Notes: a model not told the origin generated them from the letters alone. A stretch of DNA of 42,108 nucleotides from Thermoleophilia bacterium (GCA_025927685.1 JAICKX010000016.1:1-42108), one strand, 5' to 3'. Positions 1 to 9,079 are shown, counted from the stretch's first letter. Made by a program: numbers and translations.

Positions 1-621
1 GGCGCCCAGCCCGCCGCCCACGACGACCGCCGCGGGGTCGAGCGCGTTCACCAGCACGGCCGCGACCCGCCCGACCGCGGCGGCCGCCGCGGCGCGGGCG
101 CCGGCGTCGCGGACGCGCTCGCCCAGGGCTGCGCCGCCCGCCACCTGCTCGACCGGCGGCGCGCCGAGGATGATGGCGTTCCCGTGCTCGCCCAGATGCG
201 GCCGGCCGTCGAGCACGAGGCACGCCGCCGCGCCGGTGCCGACGACGAGGTGCAGGAAGGAGGCCAGCCCGGCGCCGGCCCCGAACCGGGCCTCGGCCAG
301 CGCCGCTGCGCGGACGTCGGACTCCACCGTCACGGCCGCGCCGCCGAACGCGGCCTGGACGTCCAGGTCGCGCCACTCGATGGTCTCGGCGGTCGTCAAT
401 CGACCGTCCCGGTCGACCACCTCGCAGATGCCGATGCCGACGGGGATCCCGTCGCCGCCCAGCCGGGCGGCCAGCCCGGCGCAGTCCGCGAGCACGCCCG
501 CGCCGCCGCGCTGCGGCGCGGTCGCGGCCCGCTCCGAGCGCACCACCTCGCCCCGGCCGACGTCCACCAGCCCGGCGGCGATCTTGGTCCCGCCGACGTC
601 GATCCCGACGGCGAGCGTCAC
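1..621 (-). CDS. ROK-family sugar kinase or regulator, 3' part cut by window edge
   Basis: The reverse strand reads open from a GTG at 621 to the window edge (207 codons). The protein begins VTLAVGIDVGGTKIAAGLVD, the ASKHA phosphate-1 motif (DxGGTK) of ROK glucokinases and N-acetylmannosamine kinases. Further on are ESDVRAAALAEARFGAG, typical of the ROK sugar-binding region, and LVVGTGAAACLVLDGR, the phosphate-2 loop. The family phosphorylates free hexoses in the cytoplasm with ATP, or in some members represses sugar genes; no N-terminal helix-turn-helix is present, so a kinase is more likely. The GTG overlaps the stop of the upstream cupin gene (GTGA), implying translational coupling. The C-terminus lies outside the window. 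The substrate cannot be told; the neighbouring sugar genes suggest a hexose or amino sugar. Confidence 0.85.
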   Translation of the reverse strand, partial: MTLAVGIDVGGTKIAAGLVDVGRGEVVRSERAATAPQRGGAGVLADCAGLAARLGGDGIPVGIGICEVVDRDGRLTTAETIEWRDLDVQAAFGGAAVTVESDVRAAALAEARFGAGAGLASFLHLVVGTGAAACLVLDGRPHLGEHGNAIILGAPPVEQVAGGAALGERVRDAGARAAAAAAVGRVAAVLVNALDPAAVVVGGGLGA

Positions 622-1457
622 GGCAGGTACGCCGGAGCGATCCCCGCGATCGCCTCGGCGAGCCCCGAGCCGTGGTTTCGGTACTCGTGCCGGTCTCCCA
701 TCGGCACGTAGCAGGCGTCGCCCGGCCCGAGCTCGAAGACGTGCACCTCCTCGCCGTGCCAGGCCCGTACCCACAGCGATCCCGAGAGGACGTACAGGAG
801 CTCGTCGCCGCCGTGGGAGTGCGAAGCGGCCGCGTCGCCGGCGTTCAGCTCGTGCGTGACCACGGTCAGATGCTCGGTGCTGGCGACGACCCCGGTGAGA
901 ACGCCCAGGTCGCGCCGCCACACGATGTCGGCCGCCCGCAGCACGCGCATCGTGCCGGGCACGCGATCGCCGGGTGTCGCGCCGAGGGCGTCGTCGTCCG
1001 CGTAGACCGGCTCCTCGAGGTACGGACGGGTGCGCGCGTAGGCTCCCGACGTGCCCGTCGACGGCGGCGGGGCGAAGAGCTCCAGCACCTCGAGCGCCTC
1101 CTCGCCATGGGCGAACGCGTGGTGCCATGTGCCCGGCCCGAACACGAGCCGCTCGCCGCGCTCGACCTTGTGCACCTCGCCGGTCTCGGGGTTGGCGGCG
1201 ACCATCGTCCCGGAGAGCACGTGCAGCACCTCGTCGGCGCCGAACACCGTCCGGTACTCGCGCGAGTGCCGGAACGCGCCGCCCCGCGGCAACGAGAACA
1301 CGAGCGCGTGGATCCGCGCGGTCGACGCATAGATGCGGTCGGCGACCTCGCCCGACTCCGCATCGCCCCAGATGTGGCGGGTGGCGGCGACGGCGCGGAT
1401 GGCCGTCGGCCGGTCGAAGGCCGGGCGCGGCGACGGCGAGTAACCCCCGGCGGTCAC
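618..1457 (-). CDS. Two-domain cupin protein
   Basis: A 279-residue bicupin. The first cupin has RHSREYRTVFGADEVLHVLSG with a later GTWHHAFAHG. The second has SHSHGGDELLYVLSG with a later GDRHEYRNHG, giving the His-x-His, Glu and His set that binds a metal. Each domain carries the PG or PGD turn between the motifs. Bicupins of this kind act as isomerases, dioxygenases or sugar-binding regulators; the activity cannot be named. The GTG start at 1457 was chosen because a TACCAT -10 box ends 8 bases upstream, a leaderless arrangement, and no Shine-Dalgarno sequence is seen. Longer readings to 1718 run into the divergent lipoprotein gene. The stop overlaps the ROK gene start, so the two form an operon, probably tied to use of the sugar taken up by the divergent ABC importer. 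Confidence 0.7.
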   Translation of the reverse strand: MTAGGYSPSPRPAFDRPTAIRAVAATRHIWGDAESGEVADRIYASTARIHALVFSLPRGGAFRHSREYRTVFGADEVLHVLSGTMVAANPETGEVHKVERGERLVFGPGTWHHAFAHGEEALEVLELFAPPPSTGTSGAYARTRPYLEEPVYADDDALGATPGDRVPGTMRVLRAADIVWRRDLGVLTGVVASTEHLTVVTHELNAGDAAASHSHGGDELLYVLSGSLWVRAWHGEEVHVFELGPGDACYVPMGDRHEYRNHGSGLAEAIAGIAPAYLP

Positions 1458-1465
1458 GGCGGGCG

Positions 1466-1471
1466 ATGGTA
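1466..1471 (-). promoter_or_regulatory. -10 box of the cupin/ROK operon
   Basis: The reverse strand shows TACCAT, then 8 bases, then the GTG at 1457. This fits a leaderless actinobacterial promoter. No convincing -35 was seen. It lies back to back with the importer promoter in a 91-base divergent region. Confidence 0.45.
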
Positions 1472-1482
1472 CCAGAGCACCC

Positions 1483-1511
1483 TGTGCGACCGCCCGGCCA
1501 CTTGGTAGAGT
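1483..1511 (+). promoter_or_regulatory. Candidate promoter of the sugar importer operon
   Basis: TAGAGT at 1506-1511 is a good -10 box. TGTGCG at 1483-1488, 17 bases upstream, is a weak -35. The ATG at 1549 follows after a 37-base leader carrying a GGGGGAG ribosome site. Confidence 0.4.
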
Positions 1512-1548
1512 CAGCCGGCCGAGCCCAACCCGACGGGGGAGCAGCAGC

Positions 1549-2949
1549 ATGAACAGGCACCTGTCCAGGCACCTGGCGATCGCCGCGGCGGTCGTGACCG
1601 TGATCGCGGCCGCGGGCTGCGGCGGCACTCCGGGCTCGTCGCCCGGCTCGGGAGGATCGACGCCCACGGGGGCGGTGCAGAAGTCGGGCTTCCAGAAGCT
1701 CGGCCCGGTCCACCTCACGATCTGGTCCTACGACAACCAGGATCCGGGGCTCGAGCCGGTCCTCAAGGAGCTCTCGGCGAACTTCGAGAAGCAGTACCCG
1801 AACGTGAAGATCACCATGGTCTTCAAGGACTTCAACAGCCTGGTGAACGTCGTGCCGCGCGCCCTGGCCTCCGGCTCCGGCCCCGATATCACCGAGGGCA
1901 ACCAGGGCTACCAGACCGACGCCCAGCTCGTGAAGGCCAAGCTGATCGTCCCGCTCGACCGCTACATCAAGGCCTACGGCTGGGACAAGTGGTACTCGCC
2001 GTCGACCTGGTCGATGTTCCGGTGGACGGACGACGGCACGACGTTCGGCAAGGGGCCGACCTGGGGCGTCGCGCAGACGGGTCAGAACATCAACGTCTAC
2101 GTGAACACCCAGAAGCTGAAGCAGCTCGGGTACGACCCCTCGAACATGCCGCAGACGTTCGACGAGTTCAACTCGATGCTGGCCGACATGCGCTCGAAGC
2201 TCCCCAAGAGCGAGCCCGTCATCGAGTTCGGCAACAACGAGGGCTACGGCACGATCCACATGTTCGGCGGCATCCAGGCCGCGTTCTTCAGCCCCCAGGA
2301 CGAGCGCAACTGGATCCAGCACGTGCCGGGCTCGACCTGGGACACGCCCGACAACATCAAGGCTCTCGAGGCCTACCAGGCCTGGGCCAAGAACGGCTAC
2401 TTCAACAGCGACTACAACGCGCTCAAGTACGACCAGTCGGCCGCGGAGTTCGCCAAGGGGAAGGGCGTCTTCTGGATGGGCGGCGACTGGGACGCGTCGA
2501 TCATCAAGTCGGGGCTCGGGGACAACGCCGCCGTGATCAACATCCCGCCCGGCCAGAGCGGCACGTGGGCTGGGGTCGGCGGGCTCTCGGGCCCATGGCA
2601 CATCTCGTCCAAGACGAAGTACCCCGACCTGGCGGCGGCCTGGCTCAACTACATCATCGCCTCGCCCGAGGCGCAGAAGCTGATGTACGAGCAGCAGCAG
2701 ATCCCGTCGCCGTCCGACGCGATCGCGCCCCCGGCCGGCGATCCGTTCCTGACCCAGGTGACGGACGCGTTCCGGCAGGTGGCCGACGACGACGGCCTCA
2801 TGCTCTACACGGACTGGGCCTCGCCGACGATGTACGACACGCTGGCGTCGAACTTCCAGGACCTGCTCGCCGGGCGGATCTCGGCCCAGGACATGGCGAA
2901 GACCGTGCAGGACGACTGGGAGAAGTTCGACCAGACGCTCCAGCAGTAG
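1549..2949 (+). CDS. Sugar ABC transporter substrate-binding lipoprotein
   Basis: A 466-residue family 1 extracellular solute-binding protein, the usual length for oligosaccharide binders. Residues 1-23 form a signal peptide ending in the lipobox AAAGC, so Cys24 should be lipidated and anchor the protein outside the membrane. A Gly/Ser-rich linker follows. The mature part opens with HLTIWSYDNQDPG, continues with GSGPDITEGNQG, and has GKGVFWMGGDWDAS and YPDLAAAWLNYI near the C-terminus, all typical of MalE/UgpB-like binders. A ribosome site (GGGGGAG) precedes the ATG at 1549. It heads an operon with two permeases, a GH4 glycosidase and a sugar kinase. The ligand is probably a glycoside or oligosaccharide; its identity is inference. 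Confidence 0.93.
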   Translation: MNRHLSRHLAIAAAVVTVIAAAGCGGTPGSSPGSGGSTPTGAVQKSGFQKLGPVHLTIWSYDNQDPGLEPVLKELSANFEKQYPNVKITMVFKDFNSLVNVVPRALASGSGPDITEGNQGYQTDAQLVKAKLIVPLDRYIKAYGWDKWYSPSTWSMFRWTDDGTTFGKGPTWGVAQTGQNINVYVNTQKLKQLGYDPSNMPQTFDEFNSMLADMRSKLPKSEPVIEFGNNEGYGTIHMFGGIQAAFFSPQDERNWIQHVPGSTWDTPDNIKALEAYQAWAKNGYFNSDYNALKYDQSAAEFAKGKGVFWMGGDWDASIIKSGLGDNAAVINIPPGQSGTWAGVGGLSGPWHISSKTKYPDLAAAWLNYIIASPEAQKLMYEQQQIPSPSDAIAPPAGDPFLTQVTDAFRQVADDDGLMLYTDWASPTMYDTLASNFQDLLAGRISAQDMAKTVQDDWEKFDQTLQQ

Positions 2950-2955
2950 ACCTCG

Positions 2956-3900
2956 ATGGCAACTGACACGGCGGCCCAGCTCGGCTCGGAGACGAGCGCG
3001 GGCGACCGTGCCCGCGCGCGCAAGCGGGCGCCCGGCGAGCCGCGCAACGTGGCCTGGCTCTACATCCTGCCGGGCCTCCTCTTCTACGGCCTCTTCACGC
3101 TCGCGCCGCTGGCGCACACGGTGGAGCTCTCGTTCTTCGACTGGGACGGGCTCACCGTGGGCCACTACATCGGCCTCGGCAACTATCGCGAGGCGCTCGA
3201 CGACCCGCTCGTGCGGGACTCGTTCAGGCACTCCGCCGAGCTGATCGTCTTCTACGCGCTCCTGCCGGTGGCCCTCGGCCTGCTGCTCACCGCCATCCTG
3301 ACCCGTCACCCGGTGCGCGGGTTCACGTTCTTCCGCACGGCCCTCTTCCTGCCGCAGATGATCGCGGGCGTCGTCGTCGCCCAGGCCTGGGTGTGGATCT
3401 ACGCCGACAACGGGCCGCTCAACGAGTTCCTGCGGGACGTCGGGCTCGGGTCGCTGGCGCGGCCGTGGCTGGGCGACTTCAGCTGGGCGCTGCCGGCGGT
3501 CGGCGGGATCGGGACGTGGGTGACCTACGGCCTCTGCATGGTGCTCTTCATCGCCGGTGCCCAGAGCATCCCGGCGAGCCTCTACGACGCGGCCCGGGTC
3601 GACGGCGCCGGCGCGGTGCGCGAGTTCTTCGCCGTGACGCTGCCGGCCCTGCGCAATCAGGTCGTGGTCGCGTTCGTGCTGACGACGATCAACGCGCTCC
3701 GCAGCTTCGACGTCATCTACAACGCCACGAGCGGCGGTCCCGGCACGACGACCTACGTGCCGTCGTTCTACATGTACCGAAACGCCTTCGTCTTCAACCG
3801 GGTCGGCTACGCGGCCGCAATCGCGGTCATCCTGACCGCGGCGATCTTCACGCTGGCCGGGATCGTGCTCTACGTCAGCTCGCGGGGTGACGAGGGATGA
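2956..3900 (+). CDS. Sugar ABC transporter permease, MalF type
   Basis: A 314-residue inner-membrane permease with six predicted helices; the first is around residues 32-53 (WLYILPGLLFYGLFTLAPLA). Near residue 210 is the EAA loop, SLYDAARVDGAGAVREFF, ending in LPAL, which docks onto the ATPase. It starts 6 bases after the lipoprotein gene stops and overlaps the next permease by 4 bases (ATGA). With its partner it forms the membrane channel of a CUT1-family sugar importer. The N-terminal 30 residues are charged and cytoplasmic. Confidence is high for the family; the substrate is unknown. Confidence 0.93.
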   Translation: MATDTAAQLGSETSAGDRARARKRAPGEPRNVAWLYILPGLLFYGLFTLAPLAHTVELSFFDWDGLTVGHYIGLGNYREALDDPLVRDSFRHSAELIVFYALLPVALGLLLTAILTRHPVRGFTFFRTALFLPQMIAGVVVAQAWVWIYADNGPLNEFLRDVGLGSLARPWLGDFSWALPAVGGIGTWVTYGLCMVLFIAGAQSIPASLYDAARVDGAGAVREFFAVTLPALRNQVVVAFVLTTINALRSFDVIYNATSGGPGTTTYVPSFYMYRNAFVFNRVGYAAAIAVILTAAIFTLAGIVLYVSSRGDEG

Positions 3901-4727
3901 CCGCCACCCGGGTCGAGCGGGCGGTCACGTACACCGTGCTGACGCTGTTCGCGATCGGGGCGATCTACCCGGTGCTCTCGATCCTGTTCCTGGCGCTGCA
4001 CACGAAGAGCGACCTCGTGACCGGCTTCGCCTGGCCGACCGACCCCAGCATGTCGAGCTTCCGGGCCGCCTGGACGGAGGGCGACTTCGGCACGGGGCTC
4101 AAGTCGAGCTTCATCGTGGCGGCGGTCGTCACCGTGGTGTCGGCCGTCCTCTCGCTCGGCACCGGCTACGCGTTCGGGACGATGCGCTTCCGGGGCGACC
4201 GCTGGCTCTTCGGCGTGTTCCTGCTCGGGATCATCTTCCCGTACGAGGCGACGGTGATCCCGCTCTACTACGACTTTCAGGACTTCGGCATCCTGAACAC
4301 GTACTGGTCGCTGATCCTGCCCCAGATCGGCCAGTCGGTCGCGTTCGGCACGTTCTGGATGCGGGCCTTCTTCCGCTCGACCCCTCCGGCGCTCGTCGAG
4401 GCGGCCCGCATGGACGGCGCCTCGAGCTTCGGCGTCCTCGTGCGCGTGCTCCTGCCGCAGGCCCGCCCCGCCCTGCTCACGCTGTGCGCCCTCGTCTTCA
4501 CCTACACCTGGAACGAGTTTCTGCTCGCCCTCGTGCTTGTCAGCGGCTCGCCCTCGAAGCAGACCGCCCCGCTCGGGCTCAGCTTCTTCGCCGGTGCCGT
4601 GCGGGCGGGCGACCCGACCAAGGTCGCGGCGGCCTCGGTGCTGGTGGCCGCGCCGATCGTCATCGTGTACATCTTCCTCCAGCGGCACTTCATCCGCGGG
4701 ATGCTGGCAGGAGCCGTAAAGGGGTAA
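3897..4727 (+). CDS. Sugar ABC transporter permease, MalG type
   Basis: A 276-residue permease with six predicted helices. The EAA loop reads ALVEAARMDGASSFGVLVRV and is followed by LLPQARPAL, as in MalG-type subunits. The ATG overlaps the stop of the MalF-type gene (ATGA), so translation is coupled. It pairs with that subunit to form a CUT1 importer. No ATPase gene is in this operon; the only MalK-type ATPase nearby is on the opposite strand at 7883-9079. The stop is followed after 9 bases by the GH4 gene. Confidence 0.93.
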   Translation: MTATRVERAVTYTVLTLFAIGAIYPVLSILFLALHTKSDLVTGFAWPTDPSMSSFRAAWTEGDFGTGLKSSFIVAAVVTVVSAVLSLGTGYAFGTMRFRGDRWLFGVFLLGIIFPYEATVIPLYYDFQDFGILNTYWSLILPQIGQSVAFGTFWMRAFFRSTPPALVEAARMDGASSFGVLVRVLLPQARPALLTLCALVFTYTWNEFLLALVLVSGSPSKQTAPLGLSFFAGAVRAGDPTKVAAASVLVAAPIVIVYIFLQRHFIRGMLAGAVKG

Positions 4728-4736
4728 GGGGTAGGA

Positions 4737-6041
4737 ATGGCCCGGATCAAGCTGGCGTACATCGGTGGAGGATCGACCCGCGGGGCGGGGACGATGGCCT
4801 CCCTCATCCACAACAACGGCGCGGAGTTCGACGGCTCGGAGGTGGTGCTGGTCGACCTCGACCCGGACCGGCTCGCGCTCATCCGCACCTTGGCCGAGAA
4901 GATGGCACGGGCGCGCGGAGTCGACCTGACGGTGAGGGCGACCACCGACCGGCGGGCGGCGCTCCAGGACTGCGACGCGGTGCTCTCGTCGTTCCGGCCG
5001 GGCGGCTTCAGCGCCCGCGCGAAGGACGAGCGCATCCCGCTGAACCACGGCGTGATCGGCCAGGAGACGCAGGGGCCGGGCGGCTTCTTCATGGCCCTGC
5101 GCGCGATCTCCGTGCTGAAGGGGATCTGTGCCGACATGGAGGAGATCTGCCCCGACGCCTGGCTCTTCAACTACACGAACCCGGTGAACCTCGTGGCCGA
5201 GGCGGTGACCCACCACTCGTCGATCAAGTGCGTGTCGCTGTGCGAGGGGCCGATCTACTTCGTCGACAAGATGGCGGGCTACGCGCAGCTCGACCCGGAG
5301 AAGCTCTCAGCGGTGATGGTCGGCCTGAACCACGGCTGCTGGAGCGTGGAGCACACCTACGACGGCGAGGATGCGATCCCGCACATCGAGGCCGCCTGGG
5401 AGCGGCGCCGCGAGGACCCGGAGCTCTCGACGATGGGCCGCCGGATCCTGCACCTGGGCGCCACCATGGGCTCCATCCCTGCCGAGTACTTCATGTACTA
5501 CTACTTCCGCGACGAGATCGTGGGCGAGCTCGCGGCCAAGCCCACGACGCGCGCCGAGGACATCATGGGCTGGGCGCCCGACTACTGGCGCCACTACGAG
5601 GAGCAGGCCGAGACCGACGACCCCCACCTCGACCCCGGCCGGTCGCGCGGCGGGATCCAGGAGCTGGAGCTGGCCGTCGACGTCATGGACGCGATCTTCA
5701 ACGACAAGGACGAGGTGCACCCCGTGAACGTCCCGAACGCCGGCGGCGCGCTCCCCGGCTTCCCCGACGACCTCGTCGTCGAGATCCAGGGGCGCTGCAA
5801 CCGGGCCGGCATCGAGCCGGTCCCGGCGAAGCCGCTTGCCCGGCACGTCCGCGGCCTCGTCCACATGCTCGGCGAGTACCAGGCCATGGCGGCCGAGGCG
5901 GCCTGGTCGGGCGGCCGCCGCGAGGCGGTCCGGGCGCTCGCCGCGAACCCGCTCGTCATGCGGCTCGACCTGGCCGAGGAGCTCTACGACGAGCTCTTCG
6001 CCGCCCACCGGGAGCTGCTCCCGGACCGCCTCGCGGCGTGA
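4737..6041 (+). CDS. GH4 family NAD- and metal-dependent glycosidase
   Basis: A 434-residue protein of glycoside hydrolase family 4, which cleaves alpha- or beta-glycosides by a redox mechanism using NAD and Mn2+. The N-terminus KLAYIGGGSTRGAG is the NAD-binding glycine loop and VVLVDLD ends its second strand. NYTNPVNLV (residues 145-153) is the family signature. The metal ligands expected in the family are Cys169 and His199 (GLNHGCW). The tetrapeptide after the metal cysteine, which tracks substrate class in GH4, is CEGP at 169-172, not the CHSV, CNVP or CDMP that I know. The specificity is therefore open. It follows the permease by 9 bases and overlaps the kinase gene by GTGA. It probably acts on the imported sugar in the cytoplasm. 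Confidence 0.9.
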   Translation: MARIKLAYIGGGSTRGAGTMASLIHNNGAEFDGSEVVLVDLDPDRLALIRTLAEKMARARGVDLTVRATTDRRAALQDCDAVLSSFRPGGFSARAKDERIPLNHGVIGQETQGPGGFFMALRAISVLKGICADMEEICPDAWLFNYTNPVNLVAEAVTHHSSIKCVSLCEGPIYFVDKMAGYAQLDPEKLSAVMVGLNHGCWSVEHTYDGEDAIPHIEAAWERRREDPELSTMGRRILHLGATMGSIPAEYFMYYYFRDEIVGELAAKPTTRAEDIMGWAPDYWRHYEEQAETDDPHLDPGRSRGGIQELELAVDVMDAIFNDKDEVHPVNVPNAGGALPGFPDDLVVEIQGRCNRAGIEPVPAKPLARHVRGLVHMLGEYQAMAAEAAWSGGRREAVRALAANPLVMRLDLAEELYDELFAAHRELLPDRLAA

Positions 6042-7009
6042 CGCGGCTGCTCCTCGGCGTCGACGGCGGGAACACCAAGACCGTGGGGCTCGTCGCCGGC
6101 CGCGACGGCGCGATCCTCGGCGCGGGGCGGTCGGGCAACTCCGACCTCTACAACGCCCCGTCGGTCGACGCCGCGCTGGCGTCGGTCGCCGCCGCGGCGA
6201 CGCAGGCGCTCTCGGCGGCGGGCGCGAGCGCCGCCGACGTCGACGCCGCCTGCTTCAGCCTGGCGGGCGCCGACTGGGCCGAGGACTTCGCCCTGCTGCG
6301 GCAGGAGCTGCCGGCGCGGATCGGCCTCACCTCGGAGCCGCTGGTCGTGAACGACGCTGTGGGCCCGATCCGGGCCGGCACGCCCGACGGGGTCGGCACG
6401 GCCGTCGTGTGCGGGACGTACGGCGTCTCGAGCGGCCGCAACGCCGCCGGCGAGGTCTTCCATCTCGGCTTCTGGCCCGACTCATGCGGCGCACGACCGC
6501 TGGCCCGCGAGGCGCTCGCCGCGGTGTGGCGCGCCGACCTCGGCTACGGCCCGGAGACCTCGCTCACGCGCCGCGCCCTCGAGACCTACGCCGTCCCCGA
6601 TCCGCTGGGACTCCTGCACGAGCTCACCCGCCGTGGCGGCCGCGGCGCCGAGGCGGTCGACCGGCTGGCCCCGGCGGTGCTGGACGAGGCCGACGCCGGC
6701 GACAAGGTGGCCGCCGCGATCGTCGCCGGCCAGGGCCGGATCCTGGGCGACCAGACCCAGGCCTGCGCCGAGCGGGTCGGCCTGGCCGGCGGCGAGTTCC
6801 CGGTCGTCCTCGCGGGCGGCGTCTTCCGCCATCCCTCGCGGCTCCTGGCGGAGGCGTTGATGCAGCGCATCCCCGGCGGCCGCGCCGTCCGGGCCGCGCA
6901 CGAACCGGCCGTCGGCGCCCTGCTCTTCGCGTTCGACCGGGCCGGGATCGCGGCCGACGAGGCGCTGCTTCGGGCCACGGCTCCGCCCGCGGCGACGTAC
7001 GCCACATAG
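6038..7009 (+). CDS. BadF/BadG-type ATPase, N-acetylglucosamine-kinase-like sugar kinase
   Basis: A 323-residue ASKHA kinase. The start LLLGVDGGNTKTVGLVA holds the DGGNTKT phosphate-1 loop of the BadF/BadG/BcrA/BcrD and GlcNAc kinase family. SLAGADWAED and VVNDAVGPIRAG follow, with the catalytic Asp expected in the latter. AVVCGTYGVSSGRN is the phosphate-2 loop and VVLAGGVFRHPS the adenosine motif. Here the loop reads CGTYGVS where many kinases have GTGS. The GTG at 6038 overlaps the GH4 stop, so translation is coupled. It probably phosphorylates the monosaccharide freed by the GH4 enzyme. It is the last gene of the importer operon; the next gene is convergent, 8 bases away. Confidence 0.85.
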   Translation: MTRLLLGVDGGNTKTVGLVAGRDGAILGAGRSGNSDLYNAPSVDAALASVAAAATQALSAAGASAADVDAACFSLAGADWAEDFALLRQELPARIGLTSEPLVVNDAVGPIRAGTPDGVGTAVVCGTYGVSSGRNAAGEVFHLGFWPDSCGARPLAREALAAVWRADLGYGPETSLTRRALETYAVPDPLGLLHELTRRGGRGAEAVDRLAPAVLDEADAGDKVAAAIVAGQGRILGDQTQACAERVGLAGGEFPVVLAGGVFRHPSRLLAEALMQRIPGGRAVRAAHEPAVGALLFAFDRAGIAADEALLRATAPPAATYAT

Positions 7010-7017
7010 CGGTGTCG

Positions 7018-7875
7018 TCACTCCGACCTCACGACCTCCAGCCAGCTCTCCGCCTCGCGGTACAGGACCGGGTTGTTCTCGGGCGTGTAGTAGGCGAGCG
7101 CCGCAACGGCCTGCCACAGGGCCCAGCCGCGGGCCCGCTCCCACGTCGCCGCGTCGATCCGGAGCGCGTCCCGGAAGGCGTCTCGCGCCGCGGATGAGTG
7201 CAGCTTCCAGGCGACCATGACGTCGCAGGCCGGGTCGCCGACGCCCATGCTGCCCCAGTCGATCACGCCGCTGATCCGCCCGTCGCGCACGAGCCAGTTT
7301 CGGACGTCCAGGTCGCCGTGATGCCAGACGGGCGGGCCGTCCCACACCGGGGCGGCGAGCGCGCGCGCCCAGTCGCCGGCGACCGCTGGATCGCCCGGGA
7401 AGGTCGCGAGCCACTCGTGGAACGACCGGTCGAGGCGCGCCAGCGGGACGCCGCGCCCCGGCGGCGCGCCCGCGGGATCGACCTGCTGGAGCGTGCGCAC
7501 GAGCGCCGCCAGGTCGCTCGCCGCCTGGATCGGATCGAGCTCCTCGACCGGCACGGCGTCCCCCTCGACCCATGAGTGGACCACCCAGAACCACGGATAG
7601 CCCTCGCTCGGGCGGCCCTGCGCGACCGGCACCGGGATGTCGATCGGGAGGAGCGGCGCGAGCCGCGGCAGCCACTCGAGCTCCCGCCCCCCGGGCTGCG
7701 TCGGCCCGCGTCGCCGGGGGAGGCGCACCGAGAGCTCGTCGCCGAGCCGGTAGATCGCGTTGACCGTGCCCTCGGGCTCGACGCGGCGGAGCGGAAGCTC
7801 CGTCCATTCGGGGAACTGCCCGGCGATCAGCCGCCGGACGAGCGGCTCGTCGATCGCGAGCTCGTCGACGTGCAC
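7018..7875 (-). CDS. APH-family phosphotransferase
   Basis: A 285-residue kinase-like protein. The catalytic loop is WHHGDLDVRNWLVRDG (HGDxxxxN) and the metal-binding segment is SGVIDWGSMGVGDPACDVM, the two hallmarks of the aminoglycoside phosphotransferase fold. The N-lobe has VNAIYRLGDELSVRLPRR. Such proteins phosphorylate small molecules including sugars, choline, homoserine and, rarely, drugs. A GTG start at 7875 lies 7 bases after the stop of the ABC ATPase gene, so it is the third gene of an oxidoreductase-ATPase-kinase operon. A metabolic role is more likely than antibiotic resistance given this context. The substrate is unknown. Confidence 0.85.
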   Translation of the reverse strand: MHVDELAIDEPLVRRLIAGQFPEWTELPLRRVEPEGTVNAIYRLGDELSVRLPRRRGPTQPGGRELEWLPRLAPLLPIDIPVPVAQGRPSEGYPWFWVVHSWVEGDAVPVEELDPIQAASDLAALVRTLQQVDPAGAPPGRGVPLARLDRSFHEWLATFPGDPAVAGDWARALAAPVWDGPPVWHHGDLDVRNWLVRDGRISGVIDWGSMGVGDPACDVMVAWKLHSSAARDAFRDALRIDAATWERARGWALWQAVAALAYYTPENNPVLYREAESWLEVVRSE

Positions 7876-7882
7876 CCGACGC

Positions 7883-9079
7883 TCAGCCGATCGCGGTGCC
7901 GGACTCGGGATCGAAGAAGTGCAGCTGGCCCGTGTCGACCGCCAGCTTCAGCGGCTCGCCCTCCCGAGCCCCGGACCGAGGGCTCACCCGTGCCACCCAG
8001 GTCGTGCGCCGCTCACCGGCGGCGGCGTCCGGCTCGTCGAGGCCGGTCTCGGCCGCGAGCTCGAGGATGTCCTCGGTGAGGACCGGCTCGGCGTCGAGGC
8101 CGAAGTGGACCAGCAGGTCTGACCCGAGCGCCTCGCACAGCTCCGGCTCGACGTCCAGCGTCCGCCCCGGCGGCGCCTCGCGCGCGATCCCCGCGTCCTC
8201 GAGCGCCTCGGGGCGCAGGCCGAGCACGACGCTCCGGCCGGCGTAGCCGCGAAGCCCCGGCCGGGCGGCGGCGGCCTCGGGGTCGACCTCGAGCGTGAGG
8301 CCCGCGAACGCGGCGGTCACCCGGCCGTCGGCCGCCTCGACGCGAGCCTCGACCATGTTCATGGCGGGGGAGCCGATGAACCCGGCCACGAAGAGGTTCG
8401 CGGGACGGTTGTAGAGCGCGTCGGGTGCGTCCCACTGCTGGAGCACGCCCTTCTTCATGACCGCGACCATGTCGCCCATCGTCATCGCCTCGGTCTGGTC
8501 GTGCGTGACGTAGATCGTGGTGACCCCGAGGTCGCGCTGCGTCCGGCGGAGCTCCGAGCGCATCTGGACGCGCAGCTTGGCGTCGAGGTTCGAGAGCGGC
8601 TCGTCCATCAGGAACGCCTGCGGCTCGCGCACGATCGCGCGCCCCATCGCCACCCGCTGCCGTTGCCCGCCGGAGAGCTGGCCCGGCTTCTTGGCCATGA
8701 GCTCCGACAGCCCGAGGGTGCGGGCCACGTCGTCGACCCGCCTGCGCACGTCGGCCTTCGGCATCCGGCGCAGCTTCAGGCTGAACGCCATGTTGTCGTA
8801 GACCGACATCTGCGGATACAGCGCGTAGTCCTGGAACACCATCGCGAGGTCGCGGTCCTTGGGCGAGACGTCGTTCACAACGCGGTCGCCGATCTTGACG
8901 GTGCCGTCGGTGATGGCCTCGAGCCCGGCGACGCAGCGAAGGAGCGTCGTCTTGCCGCAGCCGGAGGGCCCGACGAGCACCGCGAGGCGGCCGTCGGGGA
9001 TCACGAGGTCAACCCCGGCAACCCCGGTCGTGCCGTCCGGGTACACCTTGCGCACGCCGTCGAGGACGATCTCCGCCAC
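7883..9079 (-). CDS. Sugar ABC transporter ATP-binding protein, MalK/UgpC/MsiK type
   Basis: A 398-residue ATPase. Walker A is GPSGCGKTT, the Q-loop [10 protein letters not shown], the signature [15 protein letters not shown], Walker [15 protein letters not shown] and the H-loop [10 protein letters not shown]. After residue 240 comes a TOBE/OB regulatory domain ([13 protein letters not shown]), as in MalK and MsiK. It likely energises the lipoprotein/permease importer at 1549-4727, which lacks its own ATPase; MsiK-like subunits can serve several importers. GTG at 9079 is the chosen start; another GTG at 9088 is possible. The upstream reading overlaps the oxidoreductase gene and was rejected. 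Confidence 0.9.
   Translation of the reverse strand: MAEIVLDGVRKVYPDGTTGVAGVDLVIPDGRLAVLVGPSGCGKTTLLRCVAGLEAITDGTVKIGDRVVNDVSPKDRDLAMVFQDYALYPQMSVYDNMAFSLKLRRMPKADVRRRVDDVARTLGLSELMAKKPGQLSGGQRQRVAMGRAIVREPQAFLMDEPLSNLDAKLRVQMRSELRRTQRDLGVTTIYVTHDQTEAMTMGDMVAVMKKGVLQQWDAPDALYNRPANLFVAGFIGSPAMNMVEARVEAADGRVTAAFAGLTLEVDPEAAAARPGLRGYAGRSVVLGLRPEALEDAGIAREAPPGRTLDVEPELCEALGSDLLVHFGLDAEPVLTEDILELAAETGLDEPDAAAGERRTTWVARVSPRSGAREGEPLKLAVDTGQLHFFDPESGTAIG

Noticed and set aside
3870-5216. Long reverse reading frames over the importer, and similar long antisense frames throughout
   Set aside because: They are antisense to genes with clear domains, have Arg/Pro/Ala-rich composition and no motifs, as expected in GC-rich DNA.
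7018-7875. Antibiotic resistance by the APH-fold protein
   Set aside because: It is the third gene of a sugar-linked operon, and APH folds serve many metabolic kinases; nothing points to a drug.
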